NCBI GenBank assembly: GCA_900538365.1
Contig: UPXT01000009.1
Location: 1 to 54,062 of the forward strand
Length of the DNA stretch: 54,062 bases
Direction: 5' to 3'
Source: an uncultured Acidaminococcus sp.
GTDB taxonomy: Bacteria; Bacillota; Negativicutes; Acidaminococcales; Acidaminococcaceae
The position numbers and the translations under genes are program-made. Every line of letters starts with the position of its first letter. Position 1 is the stretch's first letter. The notes under the pieces are model-generated. The model did no database searches. It was not told where the DNA came from and saw only the letters and a program-made list of their open reading frames with translations. Shown piece after piece: positions 25,831 to 32,997 of the stretch.

Positions 25831-27303
25831 TTAGAGGCTCACATGGGCCTTTTCGAGGCTCTTCATGATGCGTTTTTCAACACGGTCAGCGCCAAGAAGA
25901 GGAATCATTTCAGCCAGTTCCGGTCCATGCTGGTTCCCCGTGAGAGCCACGCGGAATGGCATGTAGACCTGCTGGCCTTTCAGTTTGTTGCCTTTCTGGA
26001 CAGCTTTAAAGACCCCTTTGACGCTGTCATGGTTCAGTTCGTCCAAGCTATGGAAGCCTTCGATAAGGGCTTTCATGACAAGGGGCACCGTTTCTTCCTT
26101 GAGGACGGCAGCAACTTCTTCATTTTCGAAGTCAAAGTCATCCGTGAAGTAAAGGGCAACCTTTTCCGGCACCTGGGCACCATAGTCGACCTGGGTCTGG
26201 GCCGTTGCGACAACGCGTTTCAGCCAGTCAAGCTTTTCTCCTGTTTCGTCGCCCGTCATGTAGCCGGCTTTCACCATAAAGGGTTTGGCAAGTTCAAAAA
26301 AGGCGTCCGCCGTCAGTTTACGGATGTGCTGGCTGTTGATCCAGTTAAGTTTCTTGATGTCAAAGACTGCAGGGTTCTTAGCCACACGGTCCATGGAAAA
26401 GACCTTGCAGGCTTCTTCCATGCTGAAGATTTCTTCTTCACCTTGGGGAGCCCAGCCAAGGAGGGCCAGGAAGTTATCAATGCCTTCCGGCAGATATCCC
26501 TGCTGCCGATAGGCGTCAACACTCGTCGCACCGTGACGCTTGCTCATCTTCGTGTGGTCTGTGCCAAGAATCAGGGAAATATGGGCAAAGACCGGTTTTT
26601 CAAAGCCAAGGGCTTCGTAGACAAGGAGCTGACGCGGCGTATTGGACAGGTGTTCTTCCGCGCGGATGACATGGGTGATATGCATCAGATAGTCGTCGAT
26701 GACCACGGCGTAGTTATAGGTAGGAATCCCATCACTTTTTACAATGACGAAGTCACCAATGCCATTTGAATCAAATTCAACATCGCCGCGGACCATATCA
26801 TGGACGACAATGGTTTCATTTTCCGGAACTTTGAGACGGATGGAAGGCTTGCGGCCCTCTTTTTCATACTGGGCCTTCTGTTCTTCCGTCAGGTGGCGGC
26901 ATTTGCCCATATAGCGGGGCATCTTGCCGTCCTTGAGGAGGGTCTGCCGTTCTTCTTCCAGCTCTTCCGGCGTACAGTAACAATAGTAGGCCTTGCCTTC
27001 CTTGAGCAGCTGGTCTGTGTATTTCTTATAGATATCGAGCCGTTCCATTTGATGGTAGGGGCCGTAAGGGCCGCCCACGTCCGCCCCTTCATCCCACGTA
27101 ATACCGAGCCATTTCAAAGCGGCCTTGATGTTTTCTTCTGATTCCGGCGTGGAACGTTTCCGATCCGTATCTTCAATGCGCAGTACGAATTTACCGCCCA
27201 TGCGTTTAGCCAGAAGCCAGTTAAAAAGTGCGGAACGGGCGCCGCCGATGTGGAACGGGCCAGTCGGGCTCGGTGCAAAACGTACTCTCATTTCTTTTTC
27301 CAT
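25831..27303 (-). CDS. gltX: Glutamyl-tRNA synthetase
   Basis: A 490-residue class I synthetase. RFAPSPTGPFHIGGARSALF holds the HIGH-like motif, KMSKRHGATSVD the KMSKS loop, and the anticodon-binding C-terminal domain is present to the end. In most Firmicutes this enzyme also charges tRNA-Gln for the GatCAB route; no glnS appears in the window. The start has GGAGG nine bases upstream. Followed by cysS as in the conserved Firmicutes cluster. Confidence 0.97.
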   Translation of the reverse strand: MEKEMRVRFAPSPTGPFHIGGARSALFNWLLAKRMGGKFVLRIEDTDRKRSTPESEENIKAALKWLGITWDEGADVGGPYGPYHQMERLDIYKKYTDQLLKEGKAYYCYCTPEELEEERQTLLKDGKMPRYMGKCRHLTEEQKAQYEKEGRKPSIRLKVPENETIVVHDMVRGDVEFDSNGIGDFVIVKSDGIPTYNYAVVIDDYLMHITHVIRAEEHLSNTPRQLLVYEALGFEKPVFAHISLILGTDHTKMSKRHGATSVDAYRQQGYLPEGIDNFLALLGWAPQGEEEIFSMEEACKVFSMDRVAKNPAVFDIKKLNWINSQHIRKLTADAFFELAKPFMVKAGYMTGDETGEKLDWLKRVVATAQTQVDYGAQVPEKVALYFTDDFDFENEEVAAVLKEETVPLVMKALIEGFHSLDELNHDSVKGVFKAVQKGNKLKGQQVYMPFRVALTGNQHGPELAEMIPLLGADRVEKRIMKSLEKAHVSL

Positions 27304-27346
27304 TGATATACGCCTCCAAATTGATTAACAAAAATCTTGATTGATC

Positions 27347-28531
27347 TCATTTCTTAAGGAGGACAACCGCTTCTGCGGCAATCCCCTCGCCTCTTCCTGT
27401 AAAGCCAAGTTTTTCCGTTGTCGTAGCTTTGACATTCACTGTGTCACCGCAAAGACCTAGGTCTTCTTGAAGATTGTTCAGCATGGCCCTTTCGTAGGAA
27501 ATCAGTTTAGGCCGCTGACAGATGATGGTTACATCGGCATTATGAACATGCCAGCCCTTTTCTCCGACGCGGCCGATGACCTCCCGCAGCAGCTTCCTGC
27601 TGTCGGCCCCCAGATAAGCATCATCGGAATCTGGAAAGAGGCGGCCAATATCCCCCATGCCAGCGGCGCCTAAGATTGCGTCCATCAGGGCATGAAGGGC
27701 AACATCGGCATCGGAATGACCTTCAAGGCCCAGTTCATACGGAATAGTGACCCCGCAGAGGATGAGCGGCCGACAAGGGACAAGGCGATGAACATCATAG
27801 CCTGATCCTACATGAAAATCCATGGCAATCTGCTCCTTTTTAAGAACGCCTTCGGCGCGAATCAAGTCTTCCGGCGTTGTAATCTTAAAGTTTTCCTCCA
27901 GACCCTCAACAAGGGAAACGGGATGCCCCAAGGCCTCCACCATACTGGCGTCATCGGTTACGGCAAGATCATGGGCCTTCACATAGGAAAAAGCCCGCCG
28001 CAAGAGTGCCGCGTCAAAGATCTGCGGCGTCTGAACGCGGTAAAGTTCGCTGCGTTTCAAGGTCTGTAGGGTTTCCTTCCCATTAGCGGAAACCTTGATG
28101 GTGTCCTTGACGGGAAGTGCGGCAACGGCAGCCCCGCTTTGCTTAGCCGCCAAAAAGACGCGTTCAAATAAGGCTGCATCCGCAAAGGGCCTTGCCCCGT
28201 CATGAACGGCTACCCAAGAAGCGGTTTCGGGCAAAGTCTGTAAAGCACAGGCTACGGAATCCTGCCGCTCCCTGCCGCCTGGTACAAGGGACCAGGATAA
28301 GGTGGGGAAAAAAGCCGCTTCATATTCCTGAAGCAGGGCCCGGGCTTCTATCAGTTCCTTTGGGGCAACGGCAATGACAACATGGGTAAGAAAGGCAATG
28401 CCGCTCAACGCATGAAGGTTGCGTACCAAGATTGGCACATGGCCAAGGGGTGCATAATTCTTATTATACCCCAACTGGGCTCGTTTTCCCATGCCAGCCG
28501 CGGCAATGATTCCATAAAGCTGTTCTTCCAT
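27347..28531 (-). CDS. ispDF: Bifunctional IspD-IspF (MEP isoprenoid pathway)
   Basis: A fusion of two non-consecutive enzymes of the MEP pathway. Residues 1 to about 230 are MEP cytidylyltransferase (IspD: YGIIAAAGMGKRAQLGYNKN and VAVHDGARPFA). Residues 236-394 are MECDP synthase (IspF: FHVGSGYDVHRLVP with zinc ligands DVH, and LEGHSDADVALHALMDAILG). Both active sites look intact. The start lies 12 bases after the yacL-type gene. Fusion of IspD and IspF is known in several lineages and presumably eases channelling with IspE. Confidence 0.96.
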   Translation of the reverse strand: MEEQLYGIIAAAGMGKRAQLGYNKNYAPLGHVPILVRNLHALSGIAFLTHVVIAVAPKELIEARALLQEYEAAFFPTLSWSLVPGGRERQDSVACALQTLPETASWVAVHDGARPFADAALFERVFLAAKQSGAAVAALPVKDTIKVSANGKETLQTLKRSELYRVQTPQIFDAALLRRAFSYVKAHDLAVTDDASMVEALGHPVSLVEGLEENFKITTPEDLIRAEGVLKKEQIAMDFHVGSGYDVHRLVPCRPLILCGVTIPYELGLEGHSDADVALHALMDAILGAAGMGDIGRLFPDSDDAYLGADSRKLLREVIGRVGEKGWHVHNADVTIICQRPKLISYERAMLNNLQEDLGLCGDTVNVKATTTEKLGFTGRGEGIAAEAVVLLKK

Positions 28532-28543
28532 CCGTCTCTCCCA

Positions 28544-29653
28544 TCATTTCATTTTTGCAAAGATCATCCGTCCCGCCGATGTCTGCAGTACGCTTGTCAC
28601 AGTGACGGGCACGGTTTGGTTGACAGATCGTTTGCCATTTTCGACAACGACCATGGTGCCATCATCAAGATAGCCGATGGCCTGGCCTTGTTCCTTGCCT
28701 TCCTTAGCAAGGAAGATCCGCAGCTCTTCCCCAGGCAGCACGGCCTGTTTGAGGGCATTGGCAAGGTCATTGACATTCAGGACCGGCACGCCTTGGATCT
28801 TGGCCACTTTGCTGAGGTTGAAATCATTTGTCGCAAGGACACCCTTCATCTGGGCCGCAAGGCGGACCAGCTTTGCATCAACTTCCGTCAAGTCATCGAA
28901 ATCCTTATCGACGATTTCGATAGAAATATTTTTAAGGTCCTTGATTTCCTGCACAATATCAAGACCCCTGCGGCCTCGATTGCGTTTCAGGGTATCAGCT
29001 GAATCGGCAATTTTCTGCAGTTCCTCCAGGACGAATTTGGGAATGATGATGGTCCCTTCAAGAAACCCCAAGCGAATGATTTCAAGGATCCGGCCATCAA
29101 TGAGCACACTGGTATCAAGAAGTTTATGAGTGCGGGAAACATGGAATGCGGTCTTTTTCGAGCTTTCCTTTACACGCGAAGAAAACCAGATCCGATTAAA
29201 AAAGGATACGATATCAGTCCGCTTGTTCAGTGCCACTTTAGCCCCCACAATAGCGCCAAGGATGCTGAAGATGAGGGAAATATACGGTCCGATGATGGGC
29301 AGACGGGAAAAACTGGTTCCTAGCAAGGCTGCTACAATGAGACCCAAGATTACACCAATGGCAAGGACAAAAATATCACTGGTAGGAAGATCCGCAAGGT
29401 ACATGGCCATCCGTTCAGAAAAACGCATGGTGAGGTTCATGAGAAAGGGAGCGGCCCATTTTCCCAAGGAGCCAAAGACAACAAGACCCAATAGTCCCAG
29501 GACAAGGCGCAGCGGCGTAACACCGAGGAAGCCGACCTTGAGGTACTCATTGCTCACAAATTGGGATAAAAAGGGTGCTGCAACTTCCATAATGAGCAGG
29601 CCTGAAATAGCAAAGACAAGGATAATGAGGAACCGGGAAATCTTTTCAAGCAT
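28544..29653 (-). CDS. PIN-TRAM membrane protein (YacL type)
   Basis: The 369-residue protein has four N-terminal membrane helices (including FLIILVFAISGLLIMEVAAP and LVLGLLGLVVFGSLG). A PIN domain follows with the acidic signature KLLDTSVLIDGRILEI and VLATNDFNLSKVA, then a C-terminal TRAM domain (IGYLDDGTMVVVENGKRSV). This is the YacL family, a putative membrane-anchored RNase of unknown substrate. ATG 29653 is chosen because AAAGGAGGTGA precedes it. Neighbourhood with radA/ctsR and ispD matches other Firmicutes. Confidence 0.93.
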   Translation of the reverse strand: MLEKISRFLIILVFAISGLLIMEVAAPFLSQFVSNEYLKVGFLGVTPLRLVLGLLGLVVFGSLGKWAAPFLMNLTMRFSERMAMYLADLPTSDIFVLAIGVILGLIVAALLGTSFSRLPIIGPYISLIFSILGAIVGAKVALNKRTDIVSFFNRIWFSSRVKESSKKTAFHVSRTHKLLDTSVLIDGRILEIIRLGFLEGTIIIPKFVLEELQKIADSADTLKRNRGRRGLDIVQEIKDLKNISIEIVDKDFDDLTEVDAKLVRLAAQMKGVLATNDFNLSKVAKIQGVPVLNVNDLANALKQAVLPGEELRIFLAKEGKEQGQAIGYLDDGTMVVVENGKRSVNQTVPVTVTSVLQTSAGRMIFAKMK

Positions 29654-29767
29654 AAAATCACCTCCTTTTGTAAATTTCATCCCTTTATTGTACTATACTC
29701 TACTCTGAATGAAAAGATAAAAAATGAGGTCAGGACCGGCTGAACAATTAGAACCATAAAGGAAAAA

Positions 29768-29800
29768 CACCCTTTTCGCACAAGGCGAAAGGGTGCTTAT
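29768..29800 (-). terminator. Terminator after carD
   Basis: On the minus strand GCACCCTTTCGC pairs with GCGAAAAGGGTG (with slippage of one base) and is followed by TTTTTCC. It separates carD from the yacL-thyX run, which therefore starts from its own promoter in 29654-29767. Confidence 0.88.
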
Positions 29801-29812
29801 GGTCAAGCAGTG

Positions 29813-30292
29813 TCAGATGAATTTTTCAAGCCAAGCTTCACTTTTTTCTTCGTCAACGGATTCAACAAGCATGACCTCACTCAAAAGGATCTGCTTAGCC
29901 GTCGAAAGAAGACGCCGTTCCCCCGTGGAAAGCTTCTTGTCCTCTTCCTGAACGGCCAGCGTACGGACCACATCGGCCACTTCAAAGATGCTGCCTGTTT
30001 TCATCTTATCGATGTACATATTGTACCTGCGGTTCCAGGTAATCCGCTTCATCTTATTTTCCGGACGGGACTTGAGAACCTCTTCCACCTTGGGCATGAC
30101 GGACTTATCAACAATAGGACGGATGCCCACCTTTTCAACATTACCGGCAGGAACCATGACTTTCATGTTGCTAAGGAGCATATCAAACACGAAATAGTCA
30201 ATCTGACGGCCATCGATTACTTTTTGTTCAACGTCTCGAATCACGGCCGCACCGTGCATCGGATAGAGCACCTTGTCCCCTACGGTAAACAT
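29813..30292 (-). CDS. carD: CarD-family RNA polymerase-binding regulator
   Basis: CarD/CdnL proteins bind the polymerase beta subunit and stabilise open promoter complexes. The 159-residue protein has the N-terminal Tudor-like domain (MFTVGDKVLYPMHGAAVIRD and DYFVFDMLLSNMKVMVPAGN) and a helical C-terminal DNA-contact domain with W in RITWNRRYNMYIDK. ATG 30292 has AGGAGGAG nine bases upstream; an in-frame GTG at 30301 is less suitable. Single-gene unit with its own promoter, palindrome and terminator. Confidence 0.95.
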   Translation of the reverse strand: MFTVGDKVLYPMHGAAVIRDVEQKVIDGRQIDYFVFDMLLSNMKVMVPAGNVEKVGIRPIVDKSVMPKVEEVLKSRPENKMKRITWNRRYNMYIDKMKTGSIFEVADVVRTLAVQEEDKKLSTGERRLLSTAKQILLSEVMLVESVDEEKSEAWLEKFI

Positions 30293-30324
30293 GTAAGCCA
30301 CCTCCTCCTAACAAAAATCAACCA

Positions 30325-30344
30325 ATTTGACCACATGGTCAAAT
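30325..30344. promoter_or_regulatory. Palindrome in the carD leader, candidate operator
   Basis: ATTTGACCA / TGGTCAAAT, nine-base arms with a two-base centre, perfect. It lies between the carD promoter and the ribosome binding site, about 13 bases after the -10 box, where a bound repressor would block transcription. The arms contain GGTCAAA in inverted orientation, the half-site used by CtsR as a direct repeat. Confidence 0.6.
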
Positions 30345-30356
30345 ACCCATGCTAGT

Positions 30357-30385
30357 AGTTTAACATAATATTTAAATAATGTCAA
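30357..30385 (-). promoter_or_regulatory. carD promoter
   Basis: Consensus TTGACA (30385-30380), 17 bases, TAAACT (30362-30357). Confidence 0.85.
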
Positions 30386-30429
30386 ATTTTGAATTATAGC
30401 ATTATTAGAAGATGGATGTCAAGAAAAGA

Positions 30430-31020
30430 TTTTGGCCGAAGCAAAAATCGCCCCGCTTCTCCAGAGCAGCGTGCCCCATTGCTTAATTTTCTATTTAGAA
30501 GATGCAATGGAGGCATGACGATTCATACAATGTTGCATTTCTGATTAGGGGATACCTTACGCCTGGGCGCTTCTCCCCTTTCTTTTTACTCGGCGCACAA
30601 ATCGCGCCGATTTTCTGCACGAAGTGCCTTCATTGCCTTTGAAAAGATTTATTGAGATGGCAATGAAGGCATGGCGCATCGTAAAATGTTGCGATACACA
30701 ATCTCATGTTAAAGACGCCCGAAATATGCCTTCGTCGGTCCTTTTTGAGTCAGCCCAACAATCGGGCTGATTTGATGAAGGGCGTGAGGCCACTTCTTAA
30801 AAAGGTTTTGAGGAAACAATGACCTCATGGCCTATCGTAGGATGGACCGTCCCACGTTTGGGGGTAGCTTACGCCTGGGCGTTCTTTTTATTTTTACTCG
30901 GCGCAGAAATCGCGCCGATTCAATGCAGTTACTTGCCATCCTTGCTTGAGAAATGATCCTTTTGAGAGCAAGGATGGTATGACGATTCGTAAGAAATTAC
31001 GTACCACAATCTCATTTTAT
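30430..31020 (+). repeat. Tandem block of four units (A-D) with pairing-conserving hairpins; candidate structured RNAs
   Basis: No gene is supported in 30386-31463. Four plus-strand units of about 150 bases follow each other; A+B and C+D form a pair of about 310-base repeats. A unit has hairpin H1 (B 30590-30610, C 30750-30770, D 30898-30918; stems TCGGCGC or TCAGCCC, loops ACAAATC, AACAATC, AGAAATC). It then has H2 (A 30472-30515, B 30625-30671, C 30787-30833, D 30934-30979) with quite different arm sequences that still pair, and H3 (B 30678-30695, C 30836-30856, D 30988-31001). Units A and C end in TTACGCCTGGGCG and a T-rich tail like a terminator. Changes on both sides of the stems suggest selection for RNA or DNA structure. 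Confidence 0.7.
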
Positions 31021-31042
31021 TCAATTAGGATTTCCCGGTTTT

Positions 31043-31260
31043 GGTGGTGGATGAGGCCGCACAGTGCCGTTTTCCTGCAAGCGGCAGTGAGGACCATTTG
31101 CTCGGAGTTTCGAAGGACACTTTGGAAGCAAATGCAAAAGTCCGAGAAACATGTTCAAGGGCGAATCATTTCGGATCCGTTCCCCCGCTGGGGGGCGGTT
31201 TGGGTCCGGCCTTAAAGATTGTTATGGAATGCCTGAAAAGACGTTCTCCTTGATAGGTGA
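31043..31260 (+). repeat. Dispersed structured repeat, copy R2
   Basis: Shares the core GGTGGTGGATGAGG, the following AGTGAGGA-CATTT step and a closing stem with R1 and R3. Here the outer stem is CATTTGCT (31095-31102) with AGCAAATG (31127-31134), and CTCGGA/TCCGAG offers an alternative pairing. It is the most diverged of the three copies and stands directly after the tandem block. Confidence 0.5.
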
Positions 31261-31305
31261 GACGGGGGGGCGATATATTGCCCGAGTGATTTGTGTTCCG
31301 AGTTA

Positions 31306-31385
31306 AAAGGAAGACGGCCCCTTTTGCAACCTTTTTTACATCTTTGCCCCTTGATGAGCGGGGGTCCTTCTTTTTCTTTTTCATT
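31306..31385 (+). terminator. Possible terminator or attenuator upstream of the YjiH-like gene
   Basis: AAGGA...CGGCCCC can pair with GGGG-GTCCTT (31371-31376) and is followed by CTTTTTCTTTTTC. It could end transcripts from the repeat block or attenuate the downstream gene; the interior is loosely structured. Confidence 0.45.
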
Positions 31386-31463
31386 CACCGCTTCTCATAT
31401 TATACTGAAGGTGGACCGACTTTAGTACGGAACCAATCTATATTTGGAAAGCAGGTGACTCTC

Positions 31464-32795
31464 ATGAACGGTCAAGCAGCAAAGGGACGCAAGGATGCGC
31501 TTACTCGGTTTATTGTGTACAGTCTTTTTGGTGTTTTTATGTTCTTCTTTGACCTCCAGTGGATCAGTCCGGCAATGAAAAGCGTTCCTGTAGACTTCAT
31601 CGTCACAAGTCTCCAGAAATACGCCATGCCCGCCGTGCGTCTGTTTATCCTAGGCGTCATGTATGTCGGAGCCATTCGGCCTTTTCTCACAAAGACATGG
31701 AACAAGTCCCTCATGGATCGATTCATGTCCCTTGCGAGAATTTGCGGCGCCTTGATTGGAACTATCCTCTATTTTGGTCTTATGAAGGATCATATCTGGC
31801 TGTGGCGAGGCGATATCGGGCCTTTCCTTTTCAATAAGCTCGCTATCCCTGTAGGCCTTGTGATCCCAATCGGATCGTTTTTTCTAGCCTTCCTTGCCAG
31901 TTTTGGCCTCATGGAATTCATCGGTGTCCTTGTTGATGGGTTTATGCGTCCTATCTTTCGTACTCCGGGCCGCTCAGCCATTGATGCCGTGGCTTCCTTT
32001 GTTGGAAGCTATTCTATTGCCCTTATCATCACGAATGGTGTCTACCGCGCCGGTCGCTATACGGCACGAGAAGCCGCCATCATTGCTACTGGTTTTTCGA
32101 CGGTTTCTGTTACTTTCCTGCTGGTTGTGGCACGTACACTGGGGCTGATGGACCTATGGACGACCTATTTTTTTGTTTCCATGCTTGTAACCTTTATTGT
32201 AACAGCAATTACGGCGCGGCTTTGGCCTCTTTCGGCCATTCCTGATACGTACTTTACGGGCGAAAACGCCGCTGTGCAAAAAGAAGAGGGAAGCCGCTTC
32301 GAACGGGCTTGGAAGCTCGGTCTTGAAACAGCTGCGGCCCAGCCCCCTGTCCTGAAGCTCTGTACGGAAAATCTCATGAGCGGTCTCAAGATGGCTTTTG
32401 GCGTCATTCCCTCCATTACGTCCATTGGGCTCCTGGGTTTGTTTCTAGCTGAGTTTACACCTATCTTTGATTATTTTGGCTATCTTTTTGTCCCTTTCTT
32501 CAAACTTTTCGGTGTGTCCCAAGCCGTCCTTGCCGGCAAAGCGGCAGCTTTGAGTCTTCCGGAAATGTTTCTGCCGTCCATCCTCATCAAGGAATCGGGT
32601 ACAATGCTCTTAAAGTTTGTCATTGCCGTTGTAAGCATTTCTGAAATTCTTTTCTTTTCTGCCAGTATCCCTTGTATCATGGGGACCGATATTCCTCTTA
32701 ATATGCGGGATATCGTCATCATCTGGTTTGAACGGGTTGTCTTTTCCATCCTCATTACGATTCCCATTGCCATGTTCTTGGGACTGCCCGACTAA
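31464..32795 (+). CDS. YjiH-type membrane protein with nucleoside-recognition (Gate) domains
   Basis: A polytopic inner-membrane protein of 443 residues with about ten hydrophobic helices. It is built as two Gate-type halves (AIDAVASFVGSYSIALIITN and AGKAAALSLPEMFLPSILIK), as in the YjiH/SpoIIIAE-like spore-maturation-related family. Its transport substrate is not known. The long frame starts at 31293, but ATG 31464 is the first with a ribosome binding site (AGGTGA) and an ordinary N-terminus. Single-gene unit; the structured repeats lie upstream and a terminator follows. Confidence 0.88.
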   Translation: MNGQAAKGRKDALTRFIVYSLFGVFMFFFDLQWISPAMKSVPVDFIVTSLQKYAMPAVRLFILGVMYVGAIRPFLTKTWNKSLMDRFMSLARICGALIGTILYFGLMKDHIWLWRGDIGPFLFNKLAIPVGLVIPIGSFFLAFLASFGLMEFIGVLVDGFMRPIFRTPGRSAIDAVASFVGSYSIALIITNGVYRAGRYTAREAAIIATGFSTVSVTFLLVVARTLGLMDLWTTYFFVSMLVTFIVTAITARLWPLSAIPDTYFTGENAAVQKEEGSRFERAWKLGLETAAAQPPVLKLCTENLMSGLKMAFGVIPSITSIGLLGLFLAEFTPIFDYFGYLFVPFFKLFGVSQAVLAGKAAALSLPEMFLPSILIKESGTMLLKFVIAVVSISEILFFSASIPCIMGTDIPLNMRDIVIIWFERVVFSILITIPIAMFLGLPD

Positions 32796-32812
32796 TAGTA
32801 TACACTAATTAA

Positions 32813-32860
32813 AGGCCCTGTTCCTTTCTTTTGATGGAAAGGATGGGGCCTGTTTTTATT
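32813..32860 (+). terminator. Terminator after the YjiH-like gene
   Basis: AGGCCC (32813-32818) pairs with GGGGCCT (32845-32851), with CCTTT/AAAGG inside, followed by GTTTTTATT. Confidence 0.88.
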
Positions 32861-32917
32861 CGGAGACAAGGCGGCGCTCGCCTAAACGTCCCTATGTTGG
32901 TTTTTTGAAAAAGAGGG

Positions 32918-32954
32918 TTGAATATGCGTCGTAATGGTGATATAGTGTATACTA
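32918..32954 (+). promoter_or_regulatory. ppsA promoter overlapped by a palindrome
   Basis: TTGAAT (32918-32923), 17 bases, TATAGT (32941-32946). The -10 box overlaps TAGTGTATACTA (32943-32954), a near-palindrome. The reverse complement of the same 12 bases occurs just after the previous gene at 32796-32807. CcpN, encoded downstream, is a likely binder by inference. Confidence 0.7.
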
Positions 32955-32997
32955 AATTGAGATGATGTTTTCAAGTCTTGCTGAAAAGGAGCCCAAC

